Position numbers and translations under genes: made by a program. The notes under the pieces are model-generated. The model saw only the letters and a program-made list of their open reading frames with translations, ran no database searches and was not told where the DNA came from. From NCBI RefSeq assembly GCF_900113015.1, contig NZ_FONV01000011.1, positions 310,001 through 374,000 of the forward strand: 64,000 nucleotides of DNA. The letters are read 5' to 3'. Origin of the DNA: Actinoplanes philippinensis (GTDB lineage Bacteria; Actinomycetota; Actinomycetes; Mycobacteriales; Micromonosporaceae). Of this stretch, positions 1 to 7,721 are shown one piece after another. Position 1 is the first letter of the stretch. Each line of letters opens with the position of its first letter.

Positions 1-1
1 G

Positions 2-835
2 GAGCCCGCCGACGCCCCGGTGCTCCCGGCCGGGCAGACCGGCCCGAAACTGCTGCCCGGCCTGAGCACCGTCGAGGTGAGGGTGCTGGTCAAGTCGCTC
101 GCCGACCCGATCGGTGACGCGTCCGACGCGTTCCTTCGGCTGCACCTGCTGTCGCACCGGCTGGTCCGGCCCAACGAGGTCAACCTGGACGGCATCTTCG
201 GCAAGCTGGCCAACGTGGCGTGGACGTCGGCGGGCCCGGTGCCGCCGGAGCGGGTCGACGAGCTGCGGTTCCTGGAGCGTGCGGCCGGCCGGCAGCTGGC
301 CGTCTACGGGGTGGACAAGTTCCCCCGCATGATCGACTACGTGGTGCCGTCGGGTGTGCGGATCGCCGACGCCGACCGGGTCCGCCTCGGCGCCCACCTG
401 GCCTCCGGCACCACCGTGATGCACGAGGGATTCGTCAACTTCAACGCCGGCACGCTCGGCACCTCGATGGTCGAGGGCCGGATCGTGCAGGGTGTGGTGG
501 TCGGTGACGGCTCCGACATCGGCGGCGGCTCGTCGATCATGGGCACGCTGTCCGGTGGCGGCAAGGAGAAGGTGCGGATCGGCGAGCGCAGCCTGCTCGG
601 GGCCAACGCGGGCGTCGGCATCTCGCTGGGCGACGACTGCGTGGTCGAGGCCGGCACCTACATCACCGCCGCGTCGAAGATCACGCTGCCCGACGGTCGT
701 GTGGTGAAGGCCATCGAGCTGTCCGGTGTGAGCAATCTCCTGTTCTGGCGCAACTCGGTCTCCGGTGCTCTGGAGGCCCGCTCGCGCAAGGGCACCGGCA
801 TCGAGCTGAACAGCGCTCTGCACGCCAACGACTGA
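2..835 (+). CDS. dapD: 2,3,4,5-tetrahydropyridine-2,6-dicarboxylate N-succinyltransferase (5' partial)
   Basis: This enzyme transfers succinyl from succinyl-CoA to tetrahydrodipicolinate in the succinylase branch of diaminopimelate/lysine synthesis in the cytosol. The visible 277 or so residues contain the left-handed beta-helix part, with glycine-rich hexapeptide turns such as VVVGDGSDIGGGSSIMGT and the acceptor-site stretch GANAGVGISLGDDCVVEAGTYI. The frame is open to the window edge and actinobacterial DapD is usually about 315-320 residues, so roughly 40 N-terminal residues are missing; a GTG at 20 is internal. The gene ends 3 bp before the convergent lysG stop. The lysine exporter genes next door and dapC 7 kb away fit a lysine neighbourhood. 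Confidence 0.93.
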   Translation, partial: EPADAPVLPAGQTGPKLLPGLSTVEVRVLVKSLADPIGDASDAFLRLHLLSHRLVRPNEVNLDGIFGKLANVAWTSAGPVPPERVDELRFLERAAGRQLAVYGVDKFPRMIDYVVPSGVRIADADRVRLGAHLASGTTVMHEGFVNFNAGTLGTSMVEGRIVQGVVVGDGSDIGGGSSIMGTLSGGGKEKVRIGERSLLGANAGVGISLGDDCVVEAGTYITAASKITLPDGRVVKAIELSGVSNLLFWRNSVSGALEARSRKGTGIELNSALHAND

Positions 836-838
836 TCT

Positions 839-1639
839 CTATCGCAGGTGCTGGGCGGCCGCCGTGCGAACGGCGGCCGTCAGTGTGTCCAGGGCCGGTG
901 AGGAGAGCCGCCAGCACTGCCAGTAGAGCGGGATGTCCAGGTGACGGCCGGGGCGGATCTCGACGAGGCGCCCGGCGTCCAGGTGGGGGCGGGCCTCGTG
1001 TTCGAAGAGCACGCCCCAGCCGAGGCCCATCAGCAGGGCGCGGTTGAACGCCGCGGTGGCCGGCAGATAGTGGATCGGCGGGTCCTGGGTGAGGCCGAGG
1101 AACCGGTGCTGGAGCCGGTCCTTGCGGTTGTAGAGCAGCGTGGGCGCGGACTCGTCGAGGCCGGGCGCGGCCACCCCGAGGTAACGCATGACGCCCAGTT
1201 TCTCCACCCGGCAGCCCTGCACCGGCACGTGCTCGGAGGTGACCGCCGCCATCGCGGTCCCCGACCGGAGCAGCTCGGTGGTGTGCTCCTGGTCGTCGGT
1301 GTGGATCTCGAAGAGCACGCCGGGCACGCTCGTCAGCACCGGCAGGAACCAGCTGTCCAGCGAGTCGGCGTTGACGACCACCGAGATGCGGACGGTGTCG
1401 GCGCCGAGCAGCTCCCGCTCCAGCAGGGCCACCTGGCCGGCGAAGCGGAGCAGCCCCTGACCGGCCGTGGTGGCGGTGCACGGTTTCGCCCGCCGGATCA
1501 GCACCTGGCCGACGGTCTGCTCGAGCGCTTTGATCCGCTGGCTGACCGCTGACGGTGTGACGTGCAACGCACGGGCCGCCGCCTCGAAACTGCCCTGCTC
1601 GACGACGGCCTGGAAGGTCGCCAGCTGCACCTGGTCCAC
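839..1639 (-). CDS. lysG: LysR-family regulator of the ArgP/LysG type
   Basis: This is a transcriptional activator of the ArgP/IciA/LysG subfamily, which senses basic amino acids and switches on a LysE/ArgO exporter. A winged helix-turn-helix spans about residues 3-60 (AARALHVTPSAVSQRIKALE), followed by a periplasmic-binding-like effector domain. At 266 residues it is slightly shorter than the usual 290 or so. The start is a GTG at 1639; an in-frame stop lies just upstream, so no longer start is possible. It is divergent from lysE with a 70-bp shared control region that holds a palindrome. Assignment to lysine rather than arginine rests on context only. Confidence 0.88.
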   Translation of the reverse strand: MDQVQLATFQAVVEQGSFEAAARALHVTPSAVSQRIKALEQTVGQVLIRRAKPCTATTAGQGLLRFAGQVALLERELLGADTVRISVVVNADSLDSWFLPVLTSVPGVLFEIHTDDQEHTTELLRSGTAMAAVTSEHVPVQGCRVEKLGVMRYLGVAAPGLDESAPTLLYNRKDRLQHRFLGLTQDPPIHYLPATAAFNRALLMGLGWGVLFEHEARPHLDAGRLVEIRPGRHLDIPLYWQCWRLSSPALDTLTAAVRTAAAQHLR

Positions 1640-1649
1640 ATCAGCAAAA

Positions 1650-1673
1650 CTAATCCATCGTCAAAATGATTAG
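1650..1673. promoter_or_regulatory. Likely LysG binding site between lysG and lysE
   Basis: CTAATC (1650-1655) and GATTAG (1668-1673) form a perfect 6-bp inverted repeat with a 12-base spacer. It is AT-rich against the surrounding high GC and lies between the divergent start codons of lysG and lysE. This dyad geometry is normal for LysR-type sites. Binding by LysG is inferred from position. Confidence 0.6.
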
Positions 1674-1709
1674 CTGGAGACGTGCCGTGCCCGCCCGTAG
1701 CGTCGGGAC

Positions 1710-2312
1710 ATGCTCTCCTCCGCCCTCGCCGGGTTCGTCGCCTCCGCCGTGCTGATCATCGCCATCGGAGCGCAGAACGCGTTCGTCCTGCGTCAAGGGC
1801 TGCGCCGGGAACACGTACTCCCCGTGGTGTTGACCTGCGCTCTCTCCGATCTGGCGCTGATCTCGGCCGGCATCGCCGGCCTCGGCGCGGTCCTTACCGC
1901 GCAACCCGCGCTGATCACCGCGATCCGGTGGGCCGGCGCCGCGTTCCTGATCGGGTACGCGGTTCTCGCCGCCCGCCGTGCGCTGCGCCCGCAGGCCGCC
2001 CTCGACCCGGCGGCGCAGGCCCCGGCGACGCTGCGGGCCACTCTGCTCACCTGCCTCGCGCTGACCTACCTCAACCCGCACGTCTACCTGGACACCGTGC
2101 TGCTGCTCGGCTCGGTCGCGCAGCAGCACGCCAGCCGCTGGGCGTTCGGTCTCGGGGCGGCCGCCGCCAGCCTGAGCTGGTTCGTCGCGCTCGGCCTCGG
2201 CGCGCGACGGCTCGCCCCGCTGCTCGCCCGGCCCGCCGCGTGGCGCGTGCTCGACGGCTCGATCGCGCTGGTCATGGCGGGCCTGGGCGTGACCCTGATC
2301 GTGCAGGCTTGA
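1710..2312 (+). CDS. lysE: LysE/ArgO-family basic amino acid exporter
   Basis: This inner-membrane exporter for L-lysine and/or L-arginine belongs to the LysE/RhtB superfamily. It has 200 residues, the usual size, and about six hydrophobic segments. The family hallmark IAIGAQNAFVLRQGL lies near residues 19-33, and a conserved LTYLNPHVYLDT stretch near 117-128. The ATG at 1710 is the natural start. Divergent lysG is its likely activator, which gives a safety valve against high intracellular lysine beside a lysine biosynthetic gene. Substrate choice between lysine and arginine cannot be told from sequence. Confidence 0.9.
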   Translation: MLSSALAGFVASAVLIIAIGAQNAFVLRQGLRREHVLPVVLTCALSDLALISAGIAGLGAVLTAQPALITAIRWAGAAFLIGYAVLAARRALRPQAALDPAAQAPATLRATLLTCLALTYLNPHVYLDTVLLLGSVAQQHASRWAFGLGAAAASLSWFVALGLGARRLAPLLARPAAWRVLDGSIALVMAGLGVTLIVQA

Positions 2313-2359
2313 CCCTCGATCAGGTCGAGACACCAGGGTTCAGTGATGTGGGGAGCGAC

Positions 2360-3397
2360 ATGCGTGGCATCGGCGAGGCGGCCCGGGCGAGTGGGCTGAG
2401 CATCAGCGCGCTGCGGTTCTACGACAGCGCGGGCGTGCTGGTCCCGGCCGTGGTGGATCCGGCGACCGGCTACCGGCGGTACACGTCCGAGCAGGTCAGA
2501 GCGGCCCGGCTGATCGCCGGGCTGCGACGGGTGGGTATGCCGGTCGCCGAGATCGCGGCGGCGGTCCAAGACCTTCTTCAAGACCCCGCGGCGGTACGGG
2601 CGAAGCTGGACGACCACCTGGTCCGGCTGGAGTCCGGTCTCGCCGACGCCAAGCGTGAGCTCCTCCGCCTGCACACCCTGCTCGATCTGGAGGAGAACCT
2701 GATGACCCGCATCACCCTGTCCGCCGCCGATCTGTCCGCGGCTCTCGGCGCCGTGCTGTTCGCCGCCGCCGGCTCCACCGACCCGATCCCGGCCGGCGTG
2801 CTCTTCGAGACCGGCGACGACACCGTCACGCTGGTCGCGACCGACCGTTACCGGCTCGCCGCGGCCACCGCGCCGGCCACCGTGGAGGGTTCGCCGGCCC
2901 GGCTGTTCCTGCCGTATCCGCTGGCCGAGGAGCTGCACGGGATCCGTGCCGGCTCGATCGTCGTGGACCTCACCGACAGCCTGATCAGCGCCCGGGCCGG
3001 CGACCGGACCGTCGAGGGCAGGCCGATCGACATGGACTTCCCCGACTACCGCCGCCTGCTGCCGCCGGCCGGCGCCACGGTCACCGTGGACGTGGCCGAG
3101 CTGCGGGCGCTGCTGGCCGCCGCACCGGTGATCGACCGTGAGCACGAGGGGCGGCCGTACCCGGTGTCGGTCCTCGGTCTCGACCCGGCGGGCGGGGTGC
3201 GGTTCGCCGGCGCCGACGAGTGGGCGGCCGACGTCGAGTCGCACGTCGCGGTCAACCGGGAGTTCCTGTTGGAGGCGCTCGACGCGGGCACGGCAGGCCA
3301 GCTGGAACTGGACCTGGACGGGCCGGTCCGCCCGCTGATCTTCCGGCCGGTGGGATCCGCGTCTCACTTCTCGCTTCTCATGCCGGTCCGCCATTGA
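2360..3397 (+). CDS. MerR-type regulator fused to a DNA polymerase III beta-clamp-like module
   Basis: The protein has 345 residues. Residues 1 to about 70 are a MerR winged helix (IGEAARASGLSISALRFYDS, then a GYRRY turn), followed by a helical linker to about 113. From about 115 on it resembles the second and third domains of DnaN: LVATDRYRLA, DFPDYRRLLPP, VNREFLLEAL and a closing LLMPVR are clamp signatures. The ATG at 2360 has GGGAG just upstream; an in-frame GTG lies at 2348. It follows lysE by 47 bp on the same strand. Role unknown: a MerR factor whose effector domain is a partial sliding clamp might bind DNA-repair or replication partners. MerR is certain; clamp homology is strong by motif. 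Confidence 0.85.
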   Translation: MRGIGEAARASGLSISALRFYDSAGVLVPAVVDPATGYRRYTSEQVRAARLIAGLRRVGMPVAEIAAAVQDLLQDPAAVRAKLDDHLVRLESGLADAKRELLRLHTLLDLEENLMTRITLSAADLSAALGAVLFAAAGSTDPIPAGVLFETGDDTVTLVATDRYRLAAATAPATVEGSPARLFLPYPLAEELHGIRAGSIVVDLTDSLISARAGDRTVEGRPIDMDFPDYRRLLPPAGATVTVDVAELRALLAAAPVIDREHEGRPYPVSVLGLDPAGGVRFAGADEWAADVESHVAVNREFLLEALDAGTAGQLELDLDGPVRPLIFRPVGSASHFSLLMPVRH

Positions 3398-3494
3398 GAG
3401 GTAGGTAACCGTTCAGACACAGTCCGGCACCGGTCCTGGAAAGGCCGTGGGATCGAGTCGCTGACGGCGACCCGGCCCGGCTACTTTCGCAGGC

Positions 3495-4244
3495 GTGCGC
3501 AGCAACCGGCAGGAGGAAGAGCTCAACGCCGCGGCTACCGGCGCCTCCATGACCGGGTGGGAGTTCGCCTGGCTGGACGGCCTGGCCGTGGCGTCCGAGC
3601 CGTCCTGGTCGTATCTCGATCTGGCCCGCCCCCTGGTGCGCCGTGCCGGCAGCGTCCTCGACCTCGACACCGGCGGCGGCGAGCTGCTCGCCGAGCTGGC
3701 GCCCCTGCCACCGCGCACCGTCGCGGTGGAGACGTGGGCTCGCAACACCCCGGCCGCCCGGGAGCGGCTCGCGCCGTTCGGGGTGGCGGTGCAGACCGAG
3801 CTGCCGTCCGAGGAGAACGAGTTCGACCTCGTCCTCAGCCGGCACGGGCGGCTCCCCGCCGCCGACATCGCCCGCCTGCTCAAGCCGGGTGGCGTCCTGC
3901 TCACCCAGCAGGTCGGCAGCGACGACCTGGCCGAGCTCAACACCGCCCTCGGCGCCCCGCCCCCGCATCCGCGCCGGTGGGACGCCGAGGTCGCGGTCGG
4001 CGCCCTGCGCGCCGCCGGGCTGCACGTCACCGATGTGCGCGAGGAGCATCCTCTCCTCGCCTTCCACGACATCGCCGCCGTGGTCCATCAGCTGCGGTCG
4101 GTGCCGTGGCAGATCAGAGACTTCACCCCGGTGCGCTACGAGCGGGAGCTCGCCCGGCTGTCGGCGACGATCCGGGCGCGGGGCGGCTTCACGGCGCGGT
4201 CGCATCGGTTCCTCGTCCGGGCCGAGCGGCCGACAGAGGCGTAA
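3495..4244 (+). CDS. Class I SAM-dependent methyltransferase
   Basis: This is a 249-residue cytosolic methyltransferase of unknown substrate. Motif I is VLDLDTGGGELLAEL near residues 53-67, with an acidic residue at the end of strand 2 (VAVETWAR). A post-motif LLKPGGVLLTQQVG near residues 133-146 is typical of the fold. The start is a GTG at 3495. It stands alone, 97 bp after the MerR-clamp gene and followed by a long gap. Some relatives are annotated as UbiE- or rRNA-type enzymes, but nothing here fixes the substrate. Confidence 0.75.
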   Translation: MRSNRQEEELNAAATGASMTGWEFAWLDGLAVASEPSWSYLDLARPLVRRAGSVLDLDTGGGELLAELAPLPPRTVAVETWARNTPAARERLAPFGVAVQTELPSEENEFDLVLSRHGRLPAADIARLLKPGGVLLTQQVGSDDLAELNTALGAPPPHPRRWDAEVAVGALRAAGLHVTDVREEHPLLAFHDIAAVVHQLRSVPWQIRDFTPVRYERELARLSATIRARGGFTARSHRFLVRAERPTEA

Positions 4245-5082
4245 GGGTCAAGCCTCTTTCAGGGGAACGGCTGCGACGGGCCGTTAACCCGTTCGGGGCG
4301 AGCAGACCGAAATTGTTCCGAGAACCGCTCCGGTTCGGTGCCGGAACGACTCGCCGATTCACGTTACGGCCCCCGTTCCGGCGGCTTCCGGCAATCCGAG
4401 CCGCACTCGGGGTTGCCTTCTCGACAGACCTGTGTCATGAGGCCATCGGAGCAGGTCGTAGCCGGTTGATCGATCTTCGCCGACATCCGGGGTGATCGCT
4501 GCGAGCGCCCGGTGCACGCGTACGGGTTAACCGGTGCGGACCGTAACCGCCGCCGTCTCGCACGCAACAGGTGAACGGAATGGACGATCGTCGGCTTGGG
4601 GCCGGTCAGCCATCTTTATCCCAGCGCCGGGCGGACGGAGGGCCGATTCCACGGCGCGCGGAGGCCTTACCGAAAACAATCCCGTTCATCGTCCCGGCCG
4701 GTCCCGCGGCCGGGCCGGTGGGCCCGGGAATGGTTCGAGCCCTCGGTGCGGCGGCGCCGAGGGCTCGAACGTACGCAGGGTGACGGTGACAGGCGCGAGT
4801 CGGCATCGGGGAAGGGGGCGGGACGCGGCCGGAGAGGCACGAAGGAGAGCCTGGCATAAGGACTGGTTTGACCGTTTATGGTGGGATCCGATCGTCGGCT
4901 GCAGGTGCCGGGCGATCGATTTCGTCACCCCGCAGGGGTAAGCCGTAACGACAGACCTGTCCGATTTATGCGCTGGGAAGGGCGGACGGAAAACCGATCA
5001 CATCGGACATCCGCGTCGGGGAACGTTATATGAGCGCCGAACCCGGCATCTCTCCACCGGCCCTCGAGGAGGAACGAGCCGC
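4245..5082. other. 838-bp stretch without a convincing gene
   Basis: This is the only gap over 300 bp in the window. Frames here lack coherent protein character. It contains a strong hairpin at 4733-4770, a 12-bp direct repeat CGACAGACCTGT at 4422 and again at 4949, and an inverted pair GTTAACCCGT near 4279 / ACGGGTTAAC near 4520. Local sequence is less GC-skewed than the genes. A promoter region, an untranslated leader or a small RNA gene for the downstream 5083-5744 unit are all possible. I recognise no known riboswitch. Confidence 0.6.
4733..4770. repeat. Perfect 14-bp inverted repeat (hairpin)
   Basis: GTTCGAGCCCTCGG at 4733-4746 is exactly complementary to CCGAGGGCTCGAAC at 4757-4770 around a 10-base loop. 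There is no T-run, and it lies about 490 bp after the methyltransferase and 310 bp before the next start. It could be a structured RNA element, a protein binding site or a terminator without U-tail. Confidence 0.7.
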
Positions 5083-5136
5083 ATGCCCGAACCAAGGGAT
5101 CCCCGCGCGGCGGCTGCCACCGGGGTCGCTCCGTGA
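5083..5136 (+). CDS. 17-codon upstream ORF coupled to the next gene
   Basis: An ATG at 5083 sits 10 bases after a strong ribosome site (GAGGAGGAA). It opens a 17-codon frame, MPEPRDPRAAATGVAPS-like in composition, whose TGA at 5134-5136 overlaps the GTG start of the next gene as GTGA. The next gene has no good ribosome site of its own, so this frame may deliver ribosomes by translational coupling. It is not a recognisable peptide family. Confidence 0.45.
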   Translation: MPEPRDPRAAAATGVAP

Positions 5137-5744
5137 ATCGGCGCGACACCCTGCCCGAATTCACCGAGAGCGACGGCCGGATGCCCTCGCATCTCGAACT
5201 CGGCGCCGCGGACCACGAGGAGCCCACCTGGGAGGTGCGGCATCCGGCGAAGCGACGACGGTTCGACCGGCGGGCCCGGCTCATCCTCGGCGCCGCGGCG
5301 ATCGCGGCGCTGCTCGCGAACGCGGGCGCCGCCTGGGCCTACTGGCGGTTCAACAATCCGGCCGCCGAGCGCGACTGGGCCTCCGGGACCGTCGTGGAGG
5401 TGACCGTGACCGCCATCTCCGATCCGGGCCGGCCACTGCGGCCGGGCGCTCCGGGCAATCTCACGGTCACCGTCACCAACCAGCACGAGGCGCCGGTGCG
5501 GGTCACCGAGATCCTGCCCGCCGAGGGGGCGGCGCTCGCCGACGAGGTCCATCGGGACGCCGGCTGCGCCGACCCACCGGTGGAGTTCACCCGGGAGGCG
5601 TTCCCGGTCTCGTGGGAGGTGCCACGGAACACGGTGGGGGCGTTCATTCTCGACGGCGCGCTCGCCGTACGGGCCGGAGGCGACGCCGCCTGTGAGGGTG
5701 CGACGTACACCGTTCCGGTACGGGCCACGGCCGTACGCCCCTGA
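5133..5744 (+). CDS. Single-pass membrane-anchored extracellular protein, unknown function
   Basis: The protein has 203 residues. A basic cytoplasmic N-terminus (about residues 1-48) is followed by one hydrophobic segment, LILGAAAIAALLANAGAAWA, near 50-69. The exported beta-rich remainder includes NLTVTVTNQHEAPVRVTEI, like a small immunoglobulin-like or CARDB-type adhesion/stalk fold. Two cysteines in the exported part (near residues 148 and 188) could form a disulfide. The start is a GTG inside the stop of the 17-codon leader. It converges with the DUF4407 gene, 6 bp apart. Function unknown. Confidence 0.7.
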   Translation: MNRRDTLPEFTESDGRMPSHLELGAADHEEPTWEVRHPAKRRRFDRRARLILGAAAIAALLANAGAAWAYWRFNNPAAERDWASGTVVEVTVTAISDPGRPLRPGAPGNLTVTVTNQHEAPVRVTEILPAEGAALADEVHRDAGCADPPVEFTREAFPVSWEVPRNTVGAFILDGALAVRAGGDAACEGATYTVPVRATAVRP

Positions 5745-5750
5745 TGCCGG

Positions 5751-6998
5751 TCAGACGTTGAGGCGGTGGCGCGGGATCGGGCGCTCGATCCGAGCCGGGT
5801 CGACCACCACCGCGTCGTGCAGGACGTGCCGGGCCCGGTCGGTGGCGGCGCGCGCGAGGCGGCCGTCGTGCGAGGCCGCCTCGATGCCGTCGGCGATCAC
5901 CTTGGCGGTGGCCTCGCCGTAGGTACGGGCGTCGTGGATCTCACGTTCGTGCATCAGGGACGCCTCGTGCTCACGGAGCCGGGCGGCCCGCGCCTCGGCC
6001 CGCTCGTAGGCGTTGCCGCGGGAGACCAGCTTGAGCCCGATCGCCGCACAGTCCAGAGCCACCATCAGCAGCGCGATCCCCAGATAGAAGACGCCGACGC
6101 CCCAGAAGTCGGTACGGATCAGGTGCCACATCGCCGCGGTACGGGCCCCGAAGCCGGAGTCGCCGCGCACCACCTCGGCGTTGGTGGCGCGTTCGTCGCT
6201 GATCCGTTCGGCCAGCCGGGACTGCTCGCCGGCCCGGGCCGCCCGGGAGTCGCGCTGGTCGTGCTGCAGTGCGGCGGCCTGCCGTTCCAGCCGGACCGCC
6301 TGATCGTCGAGGGCCCGGGAACGGCGCACCAACTGGTAGCAGTAGCCGTTGCGGGGGCAGCCGGGGCTGCGCGTGACGCCGCGTCCGGCCGAGTCGTCGA
6401 GAGCCTGCCGGTACATCAGACGGGCGTCCTCGCGTTTCTGGGCGGCCCGGTCGACGAGACGGCGGACCGCGGTGTCGTCGGCGGCGGTCTCCTTGCGCAG
6501 CTCGGCGAGACGGGCCGTGTAGCCGGCGACGGCGCCGCCCGCGTCCAGATCGCTGAGCTGCTCACTGTGCACCCGGGCCAGGCGGGCCTCGATCTCGCCA
6601 CGGTACCGGGCCAGCATCAGCGGCTCGGTGATGACGATCGCGAACAGCAGCGCCAGGCTGAGCCGGCCCAGATAGAGGCCGAGCGTCGGCCGGCGCAGCA
6701 GGTGGCGGGGATCCGACGACTCCAGCCGCTCGTAACTGATCGTCACCCGGCCCACGACCGCCCGGTCGTAGGCGACCACACCGATCGCCACGAGCGGCCC
6801 GACCAGCCACTGGTACCAGGGATGGGCGTAGCCGGAGCTGGCGTCGATGAACGCGGCGCCACCCACCGTCGCATAGACGAAGTAGAGCAGGATGAAGACG
6901 CCTATCGATCGATACAGAACGCGGTCCGAGTGTGTGGAGACACTTCGGGGATTCACGTTCGCCACCCGCAGCAGCAGGTGCCCGAGGCCCTTGCGCAT
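5751..6998 (-). CDS. DUF4407 membrane protein
   Basis: This 415-residue integral membrane protein has two N-terminal hydrophobic segments (near residues 30-50 and 64-82), a third near 112-130, a long charged coiled-coil region of about 150 residues rich in Arg, Glu and Ala, and another hydrophobic segment near 300-325. This layout and the SIGVFILLYFVYATVGGAAF stretch match the DUF4407 family, whose role is unknown. The start is ATG at 6998. It is the last gene before the convergent 5133-5744 gene and may be transcribed on its own. Confidence 0.75.
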   Translation of the reverse strand: MRKGLGHLLLRVANVNPRSVSTHSDRVLYRSIGVFILLYFVYATVGGAAFIDASSGYAHPWYQWLVGPLVAIGVVAYDRAVVGRVTISYERLESSDPRHLLRRPTLGLYLGRLSLALLFAIVITEPLMLARYRGEIEARLARVHSEQLSDLDAGGAVAGYTARLAELRKETAADDTAVRRLVDRAAQKREDARLMYRQALDDSAGRGVTRSPGCPRNGYCYQLVRRSRALDDQAVRLERQAAALQHDQRDSRAARAGEQSRLAERISDERATNAEVVRGDSGFGARTAAMWHLIRTDFWGVGVFYLGIALLMVALDCAAIGLKLVSRGNAYERAEARAARLREHEASLMHEREIHDARTYGEATAKVIADGIEAASHDGRLARAATDRARHVLHDAVVVDPARIERPIPRHRLNV

Positions 6999-7049
6999 GC
7001 TGCCGAGTCTTGCCCACTCCCCGGCCCCCCGGAGGCGTTTTCGCCAGGA

Positions 7050-7721
7050 TCAGGCGCGCAGGACCGTCGGCTCGGTGATGGTGACCCGCAGCAGGACGCG
7101 GGCCTCGACGTTCTGCTGCCGCGGATCGAGGTCGAAAGCCGCACTGTCCTCGGCGGCCTCGGCCGCGCCACCGGCCGCCCGCATCATCATCGGGTGAGCG
7201 GCAGCCGCCTCGGCGTCCGAGATCTCGACGATGCGGTCCAGCTCCGAGCCGACCGCCGACGCGTACTCCCGGGCACGGTCCAGGGCGTCGGTGACAGCCT
7301 CCCGGCGGACGTCCGCTCCGGCTCTGCTGCCCGGCCGGAGCCGCCACCAGGGGCCGGACACCGAGATGGACTCGCCGGACGCGAGTTGTGCCAGCAACTC
7401 ACCGAGCGGGTCGAAGTCGGACACCGTGACCGTGGTGGTCAGCGAGCCGGAGTAGGTCGGGCTGCGGTCGCTGCGACGCCGATACTCCTCGTAGACGTGC
7501 AGGCCGGCAGTCTCCCGGCGCTCGATCGCCGCGTCATAGCGGTCCAGGATCGCCCCGACCTCGGCCGACCGCTCGGTGAGGCGGGTGACCACGGTGGGCT
7601 TGTCACGATCCCGCGCGGACACCGTCACCGAGACGACAGCCTGCTCCGGGGGCACCTCACGGCGTGCCTCGCCGTGGACTGTCACGATCGTCCGGTCCAC
7701 GGCGAGAGCCTCCTCCGGCAT
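7050..7721 (-). CDS. SIMPL-domain (DUF541) protein
   Basis: This 223-residue protein is a SIMPL/DUF541 domain. The family motif region TVHGEARREVPPEQAVVSVT lies near residues 13-32, a central part SLTTTVTVSDFDPLGELLAQL follows, and the C-terminal EARVLLRVTI strand closes it. No signal peptide is visible, so a cytosolic location is likely, unlike many Gram-negative members. The ATG at 7721 overlaps the dapC stop as TGATG, so it is probably translated together with dapC and fdxA. SIMPL proteins are linked to stress and membrane functions elsewhere; the role here is unknown. Confidence 0.8.
   Translation of the reverse strand: MPEEALAVDRTIVTVHGEARREVPPEQAVVSVTVSARDRDKPTVVTRLTERSAEVGAILDRYDAAIERRETAGLHVYEEYRRRSDRSPTYSGSLTTTVTVSDFDPLGELLAQLASGESISVSGPWWRLRPGSRAGADVRREAVTDALDRAREYASAVGSELDRIVEISDAEAAAAHPMMMRAAGGAAEAAEDSAAFDLDPRQQNVEARVLLRVTITEPTVLRA

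Noticed and set aside
1682..2359. MerR-clamp frame extended upstream over lysE
   Set aside because: The frame is open by GC bias only; MerR similarity starts at 2360 with a good ribosome site, and the upstream part is a shadow of lysE.
4724..4775. tRNA-like GGTTCGAGCC sequence
   Set aside because: The T-arm-like motif is part of a 14-bp perfect hairpin; no acceptor, D or anticodon arm can be drawn around it.
4534..4941. 135-codon frame in the long gap
   Set aside because: Arg/Gly-rich without helices or family marks, no ribosome site, and several shadow frames overlap it.
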